Shown piece by piece: positions 1 through 8,100 of a DNA stretch of 9,791 nucleotides. Positions within the stretch are counted from its first letter, which is position 1, and each line of letters opens with the position of its first letter. Under the pieces are notes generated by a model, which saw only the letters and a program-made list of their open reading frames with translations, did not search any database and was not told the origin of the DNA. The translations under genes and the position numbers were made by a program. The DNA comes from Candidatus Cloacimonadota bacterium (GTDB taxonomy: Bacteria > Cloacimonadota > Cloacimonadia > Cloacimonadales > Cloacimonadaceae): NCBI GenBank assembly GCA_017996595.1, contig JAGOGT010000022.1:1-9791 (forward strand), written 5' to 3'.

Positions 1-2846
1 CGGCGGCTCTTGTCGCCCTTTTCGTCGTTGGTCTTGCGCCCGTCAAACTTGCTGCGGCCCACGTAGGGATTGGGGATCACCATGATCTTATCCATATCCT
101 CGGTAGCTGCAGAGCCGGGGAAGAATACCAGCATATTGGCATCAGCATCGCGACCGGTTTCCAGGAAGTTCAGATCGTTCGAGGGAATACCGCGATCGTA
201 GGCAGTAACTGCCACGTAGTATTCCACGCCGCGTCTGGGACTCTGGATGGCGGATCTGTAGTAACGCCGGGCCAGCCGTTCCTTCTTTAGTTCCAAAAGA
301 TCGGCAGGATCAGGCTCCATCCCTGCTCCTCCGGCAAATGCAAATCCCTTCAGGGGGATCATCTTTGTTTCGAAGAGGGTGTCGAAGATATTCCTTTTTT
401 CGCCTGCCAGTTCAGGATGGATGAAGAGCCTGGCTTGCAATACCTGGATTTCATCGGCACTTAGCATAGGATTGTCTGCGGCAATGGCATCGGCTTCGGC
501 CTGAACTGCCAAAGAATAATCCTTATCGGGATTATAGATCGGGAATCCGTAGAAAGTGCTGCCATTGGGAACCAATTGATAGTTCTCATCATAGCGGTAG
601 AATTTATTATATATGGAATCCGGCTGCGCCCATTCATTTTTATTGGGAAGCTCGGTTCCGATTCCCAGGTAGCCCCCGAAATCGAGGAATACGGCAGGAT
701 TATTGGAATTGATATTATAGTCGGCATGATCCTGAGGGGTTTCGATCTTGTCATAGCGTTTCTTCAGCTCCCAATCTTCCTGGCTGCCGCTTCCGGATCT
801 GCCCCACACGCTGTAGCCCTGGAAGTCATGTTTCAGGCGATAAGCGGTATAGGGATTCGCCAGGGCATTCATGTTCCAGCGTTCACCTTCGGGAAGAGTC
901 ATATCGGGCTTGTACTCATCGGGGAAACCAGCAGGCCAGTTATTTGGCAGATAGGGAGTGGGATCGCTATCCAGGCCGGCTTTGAGATTGGGACTATTGG
1001 GATCTTGCCAGCCGATGATGGCGTTACTAACGGTTTTCGCATCGTATGAGAATTCGCTGCGGTTATCCCAATAGAGATCGATGCTCCTGCCTTCCTGATC
1101 CATCTCTGCATAGAGATGTGGAATGGTAGGAGGTTCCGGAGGATTATAGTGCGCAATGGTATCGGGAAGAACCACGGTGATCAGGTTTTGGGCATCACCA
1201 TAGATTTCCTTCGCCCAACGGGCGGTACGCTTCAGGTCTTCCTTATTGTCTCCGGGAAATATCGCGATCACGATCTTCATGGTTTTATTCGGAGCAAGAT
1301 TCCATCTTTTGTAGTAATTCCCCAAAGAGTCCAATTCACTGTATTCTGTGGAACCGGGCTGGGCACCATAGAAAGAGAAAAGGAAACGGGTATCATTAGG
1401 AGAAGGTTGCTCATATTCGGTAACGTCATCTTCCGCAGGACGCAGCGGGGTATAATAGGAACTATTGGGATTCTTACCGGTTAGGAGCCAGTATTTTTCA
1501 TTGGCAGTGGTGCCGCTGGGACTCAGGTTACGGGGATTGCCGTCATTGGGACCCTGTCCCACTTTCCAATACCAGCAGTGGAATTTAAGCTGTTCCGGAT
1601 CGGGAGTACACACACGTGCCCCTACCAAGCCGGTGCAAAGACCGCCATCGCCATCGGCATCGTAGGTATAGGCAAATTCATAGCCTTCACCCTTCACATA
1701 GCCGGATTTGTCATCGGAGGCTTTTTCGGCTCCATAGGTTTGCGGGCCTACGTCGGCATCCAGATAAATACCCATGGCGCAGTCTTTCAGCTCATCCAGG
1801 TCGTTCATATTGGTTACGTCGAATTCCACATACACCAGGTTTTTGATATAATCATAGCTCCATTGATAGCTCATCTGGCGTACCCTGACCTTTAAGGGAA
1901 TATGGGTATTGGAGCCGCGGGAGGAGCCATAGTCTCTTTCACCATCGGTATTGAAGGGACAGTAATCATAATAGTAGGAAATATAATCCTGCTCCGATAC
2001 CGGCGCTCCGTCTTCATCGGTACGTTGATCCATATCGTCATCATGAGCTCTGGAGAAAGTATAATCCGTATAGCTTCTGTCGGAGATGTCCATGAATCCA
2101 AGGGGGAACCAGATCTCCAGGGTAGCCGGATCCTTCAGAATATCGAAGGAAGCAAGGGGTACATTGTGGATATATTGACCCCCGAATCCCGCATCTTCAA
2201 ATTGTTGGGGAAGTTCCGAGCCTACCCGCAAGGGGAAGGTGTATCCCGCAAAATCCTCATCAATGCGGCCATCCCCATCATCATCCTCGCCACGCTTTTG
2301 CAGGCGGGAACTCGCATAGGCAATGCCATCATCGTTATTGAACAAGGCATAGTTGGTAGTTTGAGCCGGATTATTCACTACCAGAGGATTGTAGGCGGGA
2401 AGGAATTCATACAGATCGGCATCTCCATCAAATCCCACCGTAACCAGTGTATCCAGTGCCGGGGTCATGGTGGAGTTCCAATCGGGATGACCCTCGTAGA
2501 GCAGAGTGTCATTTACCGCTGAGGGTGGATAGACTTTCCAGTACAGTTTCCTGTTCAGGCTGTCGCGGCGCTGTTTTTTGGCACCAAACCATAGTGCTCC
2601 CTGATAAAGGTAGTCCATGCCACTACCACCGGGATATTCCAAGGAAGGATATTGAGGCACTATATCATCGCCCGAACCGAAAAAACCATAATTACTGACC
2701 CGCAACCAGATGTTACCAACATTATGGTATTTGGATAAGTCCAGCTTTTTGGTTCCAGTTGAGGGTACTGCCATAACCGCATAAGCGGAGCTGGCTGCCA
2801 AAAAGAGCAGCAGAGCAAGGCAGAATCCTATCTTATACAACTTCAT
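1..2846 (-). CDS. Large exported protein with Asp-rich repeats, Fn3-like region and 'PNPY' C-terminal module (3' end outside window)
   Basis: The frame is open for 948 codons from the ATG at 2846, with GGGAG 6 nt upstream, to the left edge. Residues 1-23 are a signal peptide (MKLYK, Leu-rich core, SSAYA). The mature part is rich in Tyr, Trp, Asp, Asn and Gly, as in extracellular beta proteins. Asp-rich segments resembling calcium-binding loops occur at 188-201 (DDDGDGRIDEDF), 268-280 (HDDDMDQRTDED) and 396-402 (DADGDGG). From about 575 the pattern looks fibronectin-III-like: IDLYWDN, then FQGYSVWGRSG (675-685) and GVEYYVAVTAYDRG (873-886), interrupted by long insertions. MVIPNPYVGRSKF (922-934) matches the start of the C-terminal Ig/FlgD-like or type IX-sorting-like module common in FCB surface proteins. 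It lies 17 bp after tonB, in the same operon. I see no enzyme motif. It may be a substrate-capture or secreted partner; its function is unknown. Confidence 0.88.
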   Translation of the reverse strand, partial: MKLYKIGFCLALLLFLAASSAYAVMAVPSTGTKKLDLSKYHNVGNIWLRVSNYGFFGSGDDIVPQYPSLEYPGGSGMDYLYQGALWFGAKKQRRDSLNRKLYWKVYPPSAVNDTLLYEGHPDWNSTMTPALDTLVTVGFDGDADLYEFLPAYNPLVVNNPAQTTNYALFNNDDGIAYASSRLQKRGEDDDGDGRIDEDFAGYTFPLRVGSELPQQFEDAGFGGQYIHNVPLASFDILKDPATLEIWFPLGFMDISDRSYTDYTFSRAHDDDMDQRTDEDGAPVSEQDYISYYYDYCPFNTDGERDYGSSRGSNTHIPLKVRVRQMSYQWSYDYIKNLVYVEFDVTNMNDLDELKDCAMGIYLDADVGPQTYGAEKASDDKSGYVKGEGYEFAYTYDADGDGGLCTGLVGARVCTPDPEQLKFHCWYWKVGQGPNDGNPRNLSPSGTTANEKYWLLTGKNPNSSYYTPLRPAEDDVTEYEQPSPNDTRFLFSFYGAQPGSTEYSELDSLGNYYKRWNLAPNKTMKIVIAIFPGDNKEDLKRTARWAKEIYGDAQNLITVVLPDTIAHYNPPEPPTIPHLYAEMDQEGRSIDLYWDNRSEFSYDAKTVSNAIIGWQDPNSPNLKAGLDSDPTPYLPNNWPAGFPDEYKPDMTLPEGERWNMNALANPYTAYRLKHDFQGYSVWGRSGSGSQEDWELKKRYDKIETPQDHADYNINSNNPAVFLDFGGYLGIGTELPNKNEWAQPDSIYNKFYRYDENYQLVPNGSTFYGFPIYNPDKDYSLAVQAEADAIAADNPMLSADEIQVLQARLFIHPELAGEKRNIFDTLFETKMIPLKGFAFAGGAGMEPDPADLLELKKERLARRYYRSAIQSPRRGVEYYVAVTAYDRGIPSNDLNFLETGRDADANMLVFFPGSAATEDMDKIMVIPNPYVGRSKFDGRKTNDEKGDKSR

Positions 2847-2863
2847 GTATTACTCCCAATTTA

Positions 2864-3505
2864 TTACAATTTAAACTCTATCGGAATGATCACCACGCAG
2901 TCCACCGGTTGACCGCTACTGCGTCCGGGTTGGAAACGCACTTTGCGCACTGCGGCGACAGCGGCGTCATCCAAGCCTCCGGGGATGGATGAAACAGAAC
3001 GTTTTACACGGATATTGCGGATCGAACCGTCCTTCAGAACTTCCACTTCCAACACTACCGTTCCTTGTTGTCTGGCTCTTCTGGCAAACTCAGGATATTC
3101 CGGTTCAATAGAACCAATCACCACCGGCGAATCGTCGTAAGGCACGAAATTCACCGGACGGTCATCCTGCGCCTGATTCATATTCGAAGTAGTGGTGGTA
3201 TAGATATTCCCGATCTGCGACATGGCCTGTTCATAGGTGGCCATATCTACTTCTTCGGTTCCCAATTCATCGCTGATTTCGAAGCTTACATCGATATTGA
3301 CCTCAGTTTCCGGGGGCTCAATCTTTTCTCTTTCTTCCATAGGGATGTCCACCAGCTCCATCTCTGCTGATTTAAACACCTGCTTGCGAACATCAATCTT
3401 CGGAGTAACCATTAGCAGGAAGATCGTTAAAGTAAGAGCCAGAGCAAAAGCCTTGCCAAATTGTGCATTGGCAATGTCTTTCCAGTCATTGGATTGTGTT
3501 TTCAT
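2864..3505 (-). CDS. tonB: TonB-family energy-transducing protein
   Basis: TonB is anchored in the inner membrane, spans the periplasm and pulls on the receptor's TonB box using energy from ExbB/ExbD. Starting at 3505 it has 213 aa; a tandem ATG at 3508 would add one Met. It has a short cytoplasmic tail, a membrane helix (about 16-34, FGKAFALALTLTIFLLMV), and an acidic linker of about 90 residues. A typical TonB C-terminal domain (about 128-213) contains EPEYPEFARRARQQGTV, LKDGSIRNIRVKRS, LDDAAVAAVRKVRFQPG and a C-terminal IPIEFKL strand. The helix has no His equivalent to E. coli His20 of the SHLS motif. The linker contains only one Pro pair (IEPPE) instead of a long Pro-rich spacer. It ends with two tandem TAA codons and lies 17 bp before the next gene. 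Confidence 0.94.
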   Translation of the reverse strand: MKTQSNDWKDIANAQFGKAFALALTLTIFLLMVTPKIDVRKQVFKSAEMELVDIPMEEREKIEPPETEVNIDVSFEISDELGTEEVDMATYEQAMSQIGNIYTTTTSNMNQAQDDRPVNFVPYDDSPVVIGSIEPEYPEFARRARQQGTVVLEVEVLKDGSIRNIRVKRSVSSIPGGLDDAAVAAVRKVRFQPGRSSGQPVDCVVIIPIEFKL

Positions 3506-3511
3506 CATTCA

Positions 3512-3517
3512 CCTCCT
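3512..3517 (-). promoter_or_regulatory. Shine-Dalgarno that selects between two tonB ATG codons
   Basis: AGGAGG is 3 nt from the ATG at 3508 and 6 nt from the next in-frame ATG at 3505. The 6-nt spacing matches the other genes of this operon, so 3505 is the likelier start. Confidence 0.6.
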
Positions 3518-3519
3518 GA

Positions 3520-3954
3520 CTATTGCTGACGCTTTTGCGCTTCAAAAGTTACAACCAATGTGTTGGCGTCCTGTAATTGACGCATCACATCAGACATCAC
3601 GCCGTATTTGGTATCACGATCAGTCCTGAAACAAACTATCAATTCCGGATCCTCGGTTTTCTTGCGAATCAGAGTATTCGCCACGAATACGTCTTCTTCG
3701 CTTTCGATCCGGGTAGGAATATCGTCGATCAGGATGGTTTCGTCCCGCATTACATATATAGTACTGGTGTGGTTACGGGGAATCCGCTCAATGCTATCCG
3801 CAATGGGCCAACGATCCCGTTCCACCCAGAATCTTTTTTCCTGTACGAACACGGTGGTTACCATAAAGAAAAGCAACAACAAAAAGGCTATATCCGAAGT
3901 TGAAGCCTGCGGAATGGCAACGTCGCGTCTCTTTTTAGATTGAAAATTTGCCAT
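3520..3954 (-). CDS. exbD: ExbD/TolR-family motor subunit (second copy, divergent)
   Basis: This is a second single-pass ExbD of 144 aa. A basic N-terminus (QSKKRRDVAIP) leads into STSDIAFLLLLFFMVTTVF, with the proton-accepting Asp at residue 21. Beyond the membrane it departs from the first copy. The LVLP strand is replaced by a Trp- and charge-rich stretch (RFWVERDRWPIADS, 41-54), and the periplasmic domain is strongly charged. The C-terminal family pattern survives (VCFRTDRDTKYGVMSDVMRQL, 107-127). Sequence similarity to the first copy is concentrated in the N-terminus and helix, so this is an old paralogue rather than a recent duplication. Because ExbD acts as a dimer, the two copies may form a heterodimer, or serve alternative motors. 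It lies 9 bp after exbD and 11-14 bp before tonB. Confidence 0.92.
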   Translation of the reverse strand: MANFQSKKRRDVAIPQASTSDIAFLLLLFFMVTTVFVQEKRFWVERDRWPIADSIERIPRNHTSTIYVMRDETILIDDIPTRIESEEDVFVANTLIRKKTEDPELIVCFRTDRDTKYGVMSDVMRQLQDANTLVVTFEAQKRQQ

Positions 3955-3960
3955 CTTAAA

Positions 3961-3965
3961 CTCCT
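3961..3965 (-). promoter_or_regulatory. Second exbD Shine-Dalgarno embedded in the first exbD stop codon
   Basis: TAG (3966-3964) ends the first exbD, and its last two bases begin AGGAG, which is 6 nt before the next ATG. The arrangement mirrors the exbB-exbD junction and implies coupled translation of both ExbD proteins. Confidence 0.6.
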
Positions 3966-4389
3966 AATTCGTAGAGAGCGAAATCTTTTCGATCTTCATG
4001 GCTTTCAGGCGGTCCACCACCCTGATCGTTTCGCTGTATTTGGCTTCACGATCGGTGATCACCTTGAAGATCATTTCCGGATTCACTTTCACTTTTTGTT
4101 GAATAAGCTGATCCAGCGCGCCACTTTCGATCACGCGGGGAGCTTCTTTATTAACCACAATCTGTCCATCCGCCATGATCTGCAGGCGGGTCATTTCTTT
4201 CTCGGTCAGCGTTAGCGACTGAGTTTGACCTTCCCGCTTCTCTGTGGCCCCCGGGAGCACCAGCTTGATACCTTCTTTCACGTCAAACTTGGTAGTTGCC
4301 ATGAAGAAAACGATCAGCAAAAATGCGATATCCCCGGTAGAGGCTGTCGGAATTTCAGCTTTTAGTCTCCTCTTACGAGCGATTTTCAT
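3964..4389 (-). CDS. exbD: ExbD/TolR-family motor subunit (first copy, canonical)
   Basis: ExbD is a single-pass inner-membrane protein that sits as a dimer inside the ExbB pentamer and carries the proton-accepting Asp. This 141-aa copy is canonical. It has a basic cytoplasmic N-terminus (KIARKRRLKAEIP), then one membrane helix (about 18-33) with Asp20 in STGDIAFLLIVFFM, equivalent to the essential E. coli Asp25. The conserved LVLP strand (43-46) follows just outside the membrane. The periplasmic domain (about 55-140) ends with the typical VITDREAKYSETIRVVDRLKAM segment. It lies 9 bp after exbB and 9 bp before a second exbD. TolR is the alternative family name, but the operon context favours ExbD. 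Confidence 0.95.
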   Translation of the reverse strand: MKIARKRRLKAEIPTASTGDIAFLLIVFFMATTKFDVKEGIKLVLPGATEKREGQTQSLTLTEKEMTRLQIMADGQIVVNKEAPRVIESGALDQLIQQKVKVNPEMIFKVITDREAKYSETIRVVDRLKAMKIEKISLSTN

Positions 4390-4396
4390 TTAACCG

Positions 4397-4400
4397 CCTC
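4397..4400 (-). promoter_or_regulatory. exbD Shine-Dalgarno overlapping the exbB stop codon
   Basis: The exbB TGA stop (4401-4399) shares bases with GAGG, which lies 7 nt before the exbD ATG. This overlap of stop and ribosome-binding site suggests translational coupling, which helps keep motor subunits in proportion. Confidence 0.6.
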
Positions 4401-5154
4401 AAGCTTCGAGCATAGCTTCAACAACTTTCTCGGAAGCGCGTTGCATATCGATGACGGTACCATCCACCATGGTCATGAAGATATTATTGAAGAACTGACA
4501 GGGGATAGCCACCAGCAATCCTGCTTCAGTAGTGATAAGAGCGATTTTGATACCGCTGGCCACGATGGTAGCATCCACTGCACGTGCTGCGGCGATAGCG
4601 TCGAATGCGGAGATCATACCGGCAACCGTACCCAGGAATCCCAGCATGGGCGCCAGAGTAATGGTTGTAGACAGCTCGATAAAGCCCTTTTCCAGATAAC
4701 TCATCTCAATCATGGCAGCGCTTTCGATCGCTTTTTCTACGTCCGCAACGCCTTTATCGGCTTTCTGTAATCCGGCATACACCACTGCCGCAACGGGGCC
4801 TCTGGTGTTCTTGGCAATTTCCATGGCTTCGTTATATTTCTTCGCCTTGATAAGAGGAAGGATCTTGTTCAAGAAATTATTCAGATTGATCTTTCCGCCT
4901 AAGAGGGCGATAAATTTCCAGATGATATAGGCAATACCATAGATTGCAAAAAACAGGATCGGCCACATTGCCCATCCACCGTCTTTGAACCATTTCACCA
5001 TTCCACTGCCGAAAACAAGTTCCGCAAAGTTCTGGATCGCCCCGCCTGAAGCAGCCGGAGCAGCAGCAGCTTGTTCAGCCTGAGCATAGGCCAGGCCTGT
5101 AAGTACAAGGGTCATTGCAGCTATCAGCAGCATTACCATCGTTAGTCTTCTCAT
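4399..5154 (-). CDS. exbB: ExbB/TolQ/MotA-family proton channel protein with N-terminal signal peptide
   Basis: ExbB forms the pentameric inner-membrane part of the proton-motive-force motor that drives TonB. The 251-aa protein begins with a signal-peptide-like segment (1-24, ending AYA before QA) and an Ala-rich periplasmic stretch. Three membrane helices follow at about 61-84, 158-188 and 202-230. The cytoplasmic loop (about 88-155) holds the usual AKKYNEA and SYLEKG elements. TM2 carries LGFLGTVAGM (171-180), whose Thr176 matches E. coli Thr148. TM3 carries GIKIALITTEAGLLVAIP (201-218), whose Thr209 matches E. coli Thr181. The position of E. coli Glu176 is Ile204 here, and a Glu sits instead at 210. 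AAGGAGG lies 9 nt before the ATG. The gene follows the receptor by 24 bp and precedes exbD by 9 bp. MotA or TolQ roles are unlikely given the receptor and tonB alongside. Confidence 0.95.
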   Translation of the reverse strand: MRRLTMVMLLIAAMTLVLTGLAYAQAEQAAAAPAASGGAIQNFAELVFGSGMVKWFKDGGWAMWPILFFAIYGIAYIIWKFIALLGGKINLNNFLNKILPLIKAKKYNEAMEIAKNTRGPVAAVVYAGLQKADKGVADVEKAIESAAMIEMSYLEKGFIELSTTITLAPMLGFLGTVAGMISAFDAIAAARAVDATIVASGIKIALITTEAGLLVAIPCQFFNNIFMTMVDGTVIDMQRASEKVVEAMLEA

Positions 5155-5178
5155 TTTATAATTCCTCCTTGGAATAAT

Positions 5179-8100
5179 TTAGAAATTGAAGGATACTCCC
5201 AGAGTTACGCTCCGGAAGTTGTTTATATAGGTGGGATTTTTCACGAATAGCCCATAGGAGTATTCCACTTCGGGATACACATAATTAATCAAGTCATCTT
5301 CGAGATCGGTGCCATCATCATAGGGCGATCCGGTTTTGGCATACACCGTATAGATGTTGCTGTTTTTGAAGAGGTTCTCTACATCCACGTACACCCGCAT
5401 GCTCATGCCTTTGGGCAAGGTGATACCTTTGGTGATTCTCAGATCAGCGTTCGTGGTAGCTTTTTTACGCTTGCTATTGGTATCCAGCATGTTATTACCT
5501 TCAAGGCTTTGAGGGGTATAGGGAGTGCCTGAAGAATAGGTCCAGCCAAAGTTCGCAGAGAAATCATCCACAGGCAGAATATAGTCCGTGAAGGGTACGA
5601 AGAATTCTTCGCCCCGGCCGATCCGGAAGGTGTAGTTGGCATTGATATTATGCCTGATATCCCAATCCAGGGGGAATTCACGCAGATTAGTAGATTCGTC
5701 CTGAATTATCGTATAGGAATTATTGCCCTGCGCCCAAGCCAGGGAATAGGACACGCTCCAGGAATTGAAATTGGAGAGCATCTTCTCGATCTGCATGTCG
5801 ATACCACGGGCAGAACCGTAGTCATCGGAATAATAGCGGTACCAGTATATGGTCTGCTCAATCTCGCTTCTTTCCTTTATAGTATTCACATAGTTATAGA
5901 GGTTCTTGTAATACGCCGTCATATCCAGAACATAGTCATCGCTGAGTTGGTGCGATAAGCCTACTTCATAGGTAACCGTGATCTGGGGCTCGAGATTCGG
6001 ATTTCCCACCCTGATGGTGGTATCGGAATCATTGGCATCCTGAGGAGTTTTGCTGGTAAAGATATACTGCATTTGCGGCAATTGATTCTGGTAGTTATAG
6101 GCAAAACGCAGCACATCCCGGTCAGTAATGGGATGCGAAACCCCCAAACGAGGAGAAATCATCATCTGGAACCGGTCGGAGCTCTTGAAAGGACGTGCTT
6201 CATAGGCACCATTATCTTTCAGCACCGAATATTGGCTGCCCAAATACCAAAAATCAAAACGCAATCCGGCATTCACGATCATTCCTTCCCATTCCATCTT
6301 GTCTTGCAGATAATAGGCCATCTGGATGGGATCTGCCTTGTAACCATCTCTGGATCCGGATGCGGCTTTGGCGGCTGCATAATAATCCTGAGGATAGTAA
6401 ACAGGAACCAGATCAGCGGAAGAAGTAGGAACCCCATTGGCAACCAAAGCATATAGCTCATCCGGAGGAGCAGGAGGATTTTCTGGATCTGCCCACAGAG
6501 AATCTATCAGTTCGTAATTGGCTATATTGAAGATGTTCCGCAGATATTCCTGACGCCGTCTTTCATTAACCGTGAGGAAGTTTTGCAATTGGTTTTTACG
6601 GATGCTATGCTTGATGATTTCCAATCCGGTTTTGGCCAGATGCGTGTCATTAAGCTGCCATTCGAAATCGCCACGGGCACTGATGGTTTTGGTAGTATCA
6701 TCCACGAAGTTTGAATAGATACTTCCCGGAGCCCTGAATCCCGGTACGGTGCGTGGGTTTTCCACACTTTCCAGACGATATACCCATTCACTGGCAGGCA
6801 AGAAAGGAGGTGGATTCCCAAAATCATATACCCCATCCGCATCGCTGTCCACACTTTCATAGCCGAAATAAGTTCCCATCAGCACGCCATCGAGGAATTC
6901 AGCGGAGATGTTATTGGGATCTTCGGTAAGAAATATATAGCTATCGCGGTCTATACCCTTGGGGCCGGTATAGCTGTCTTTTTGATAGTAGCTGGCCTTC
7001 ACCTTCAGGTTCATCGCGGCATTGAACACGTGATCATAGGTGGCGATATATTGCCTTTGCAAAGTTTCATCCTCGGCAAAGTGCTGCTGTGCATAACGCC
7101 AGGAGTAATCAGTTCCGTATTCGCCAAAAAGGTGATTGTAACTGCGATCTCCCCGGGCGGCAAAGGTGAAATTCTGATTTGAGTTTAACACGTACTTGGA
7201 CTTGAGATTCACATTATAGGAATTGTAGTTCCGGTTGCTGATGTCGATTCCCATGATGCTCTCCCGACCCGCGTAGGGATTGTAGGGAGCATACACGTTT
7301 TCCAGAAGGGAGCGGCCATTCAAAGTAAAGTCTTTATTCGGATCAGATATATAGTAATCTTTCATGCGTCCGTCCAACCATTCACCGGCACCATTCAAAT
7401 AAAACGTGAATCTTTCTTTCAGATCCTGAGCGGCAAAAGGTACCACCGGTCCCCCGACGGCAAATTTCAGCACATCGGAATTGCGATCCCTAAAAATCCC
7501 ATTACTATCGGGGAAAACATGATCGGTATTATATTCCAGTTTACCGGAGAATTCCGCATCACCATCTTTGGTAACGATATTGATAACCCCGGATTGAGCA
7601 TTTCCGTATTCGGCCGGAAATCCTCCCGTCATCACCTTCATATCGCTGATGGCATCGGTATCCACCTGAAGAGTAGCCCCACCGTCCACAGGATCAGACA
7701 CGCTCATTCCATCCACGGTGTAATTCACTTCGTTGGCACGTCCACCCCGGATATGCAATTCCCCACCGATATTGGTAACCCCGGCTTGAAGAGAAACAAT
7801 GTCGGTTACGTCGGTTACGGCTGCATCAGCCAGTCCTTCCATCGAGATCTGACGTGCAGAACCCACCTGATCAGTGCCAACCTTATCTTCTTTGGCTACC
7901 ACGGTAATCGTACTCAATTGGATATCAGCACGATTCATGATCGGAGTGAGATTTGCAGTTTGATCCACCTGGATGCGCACATCCTGGAAATTTTGAGCCT
8001 GATAACCAACCAGGGAGAACTTAACGGTATAGACTCCCGGAGGAATATTGATAATTATCGCAGTACCCTTGGCATTGGTTTGGCCACCGGTAATGCGGGT

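Noticed and set aside
1902..2522. 206-codon open frame on the plus strand
   Set aside because: The minus strand here encodes the exported protein continuously from its signal peptide to the edge; the plus frame is low-complexity (Ile/Gly-rich) and has no supporting signal.
4399..5154. Flagellar MotA or Tol-Pal TolQ
   Set aside because: The neighbours are a TonB receptor, ExbD proteins and TonB, with no MotB, TolA, TolB or Pal, so ExbB is the better call.
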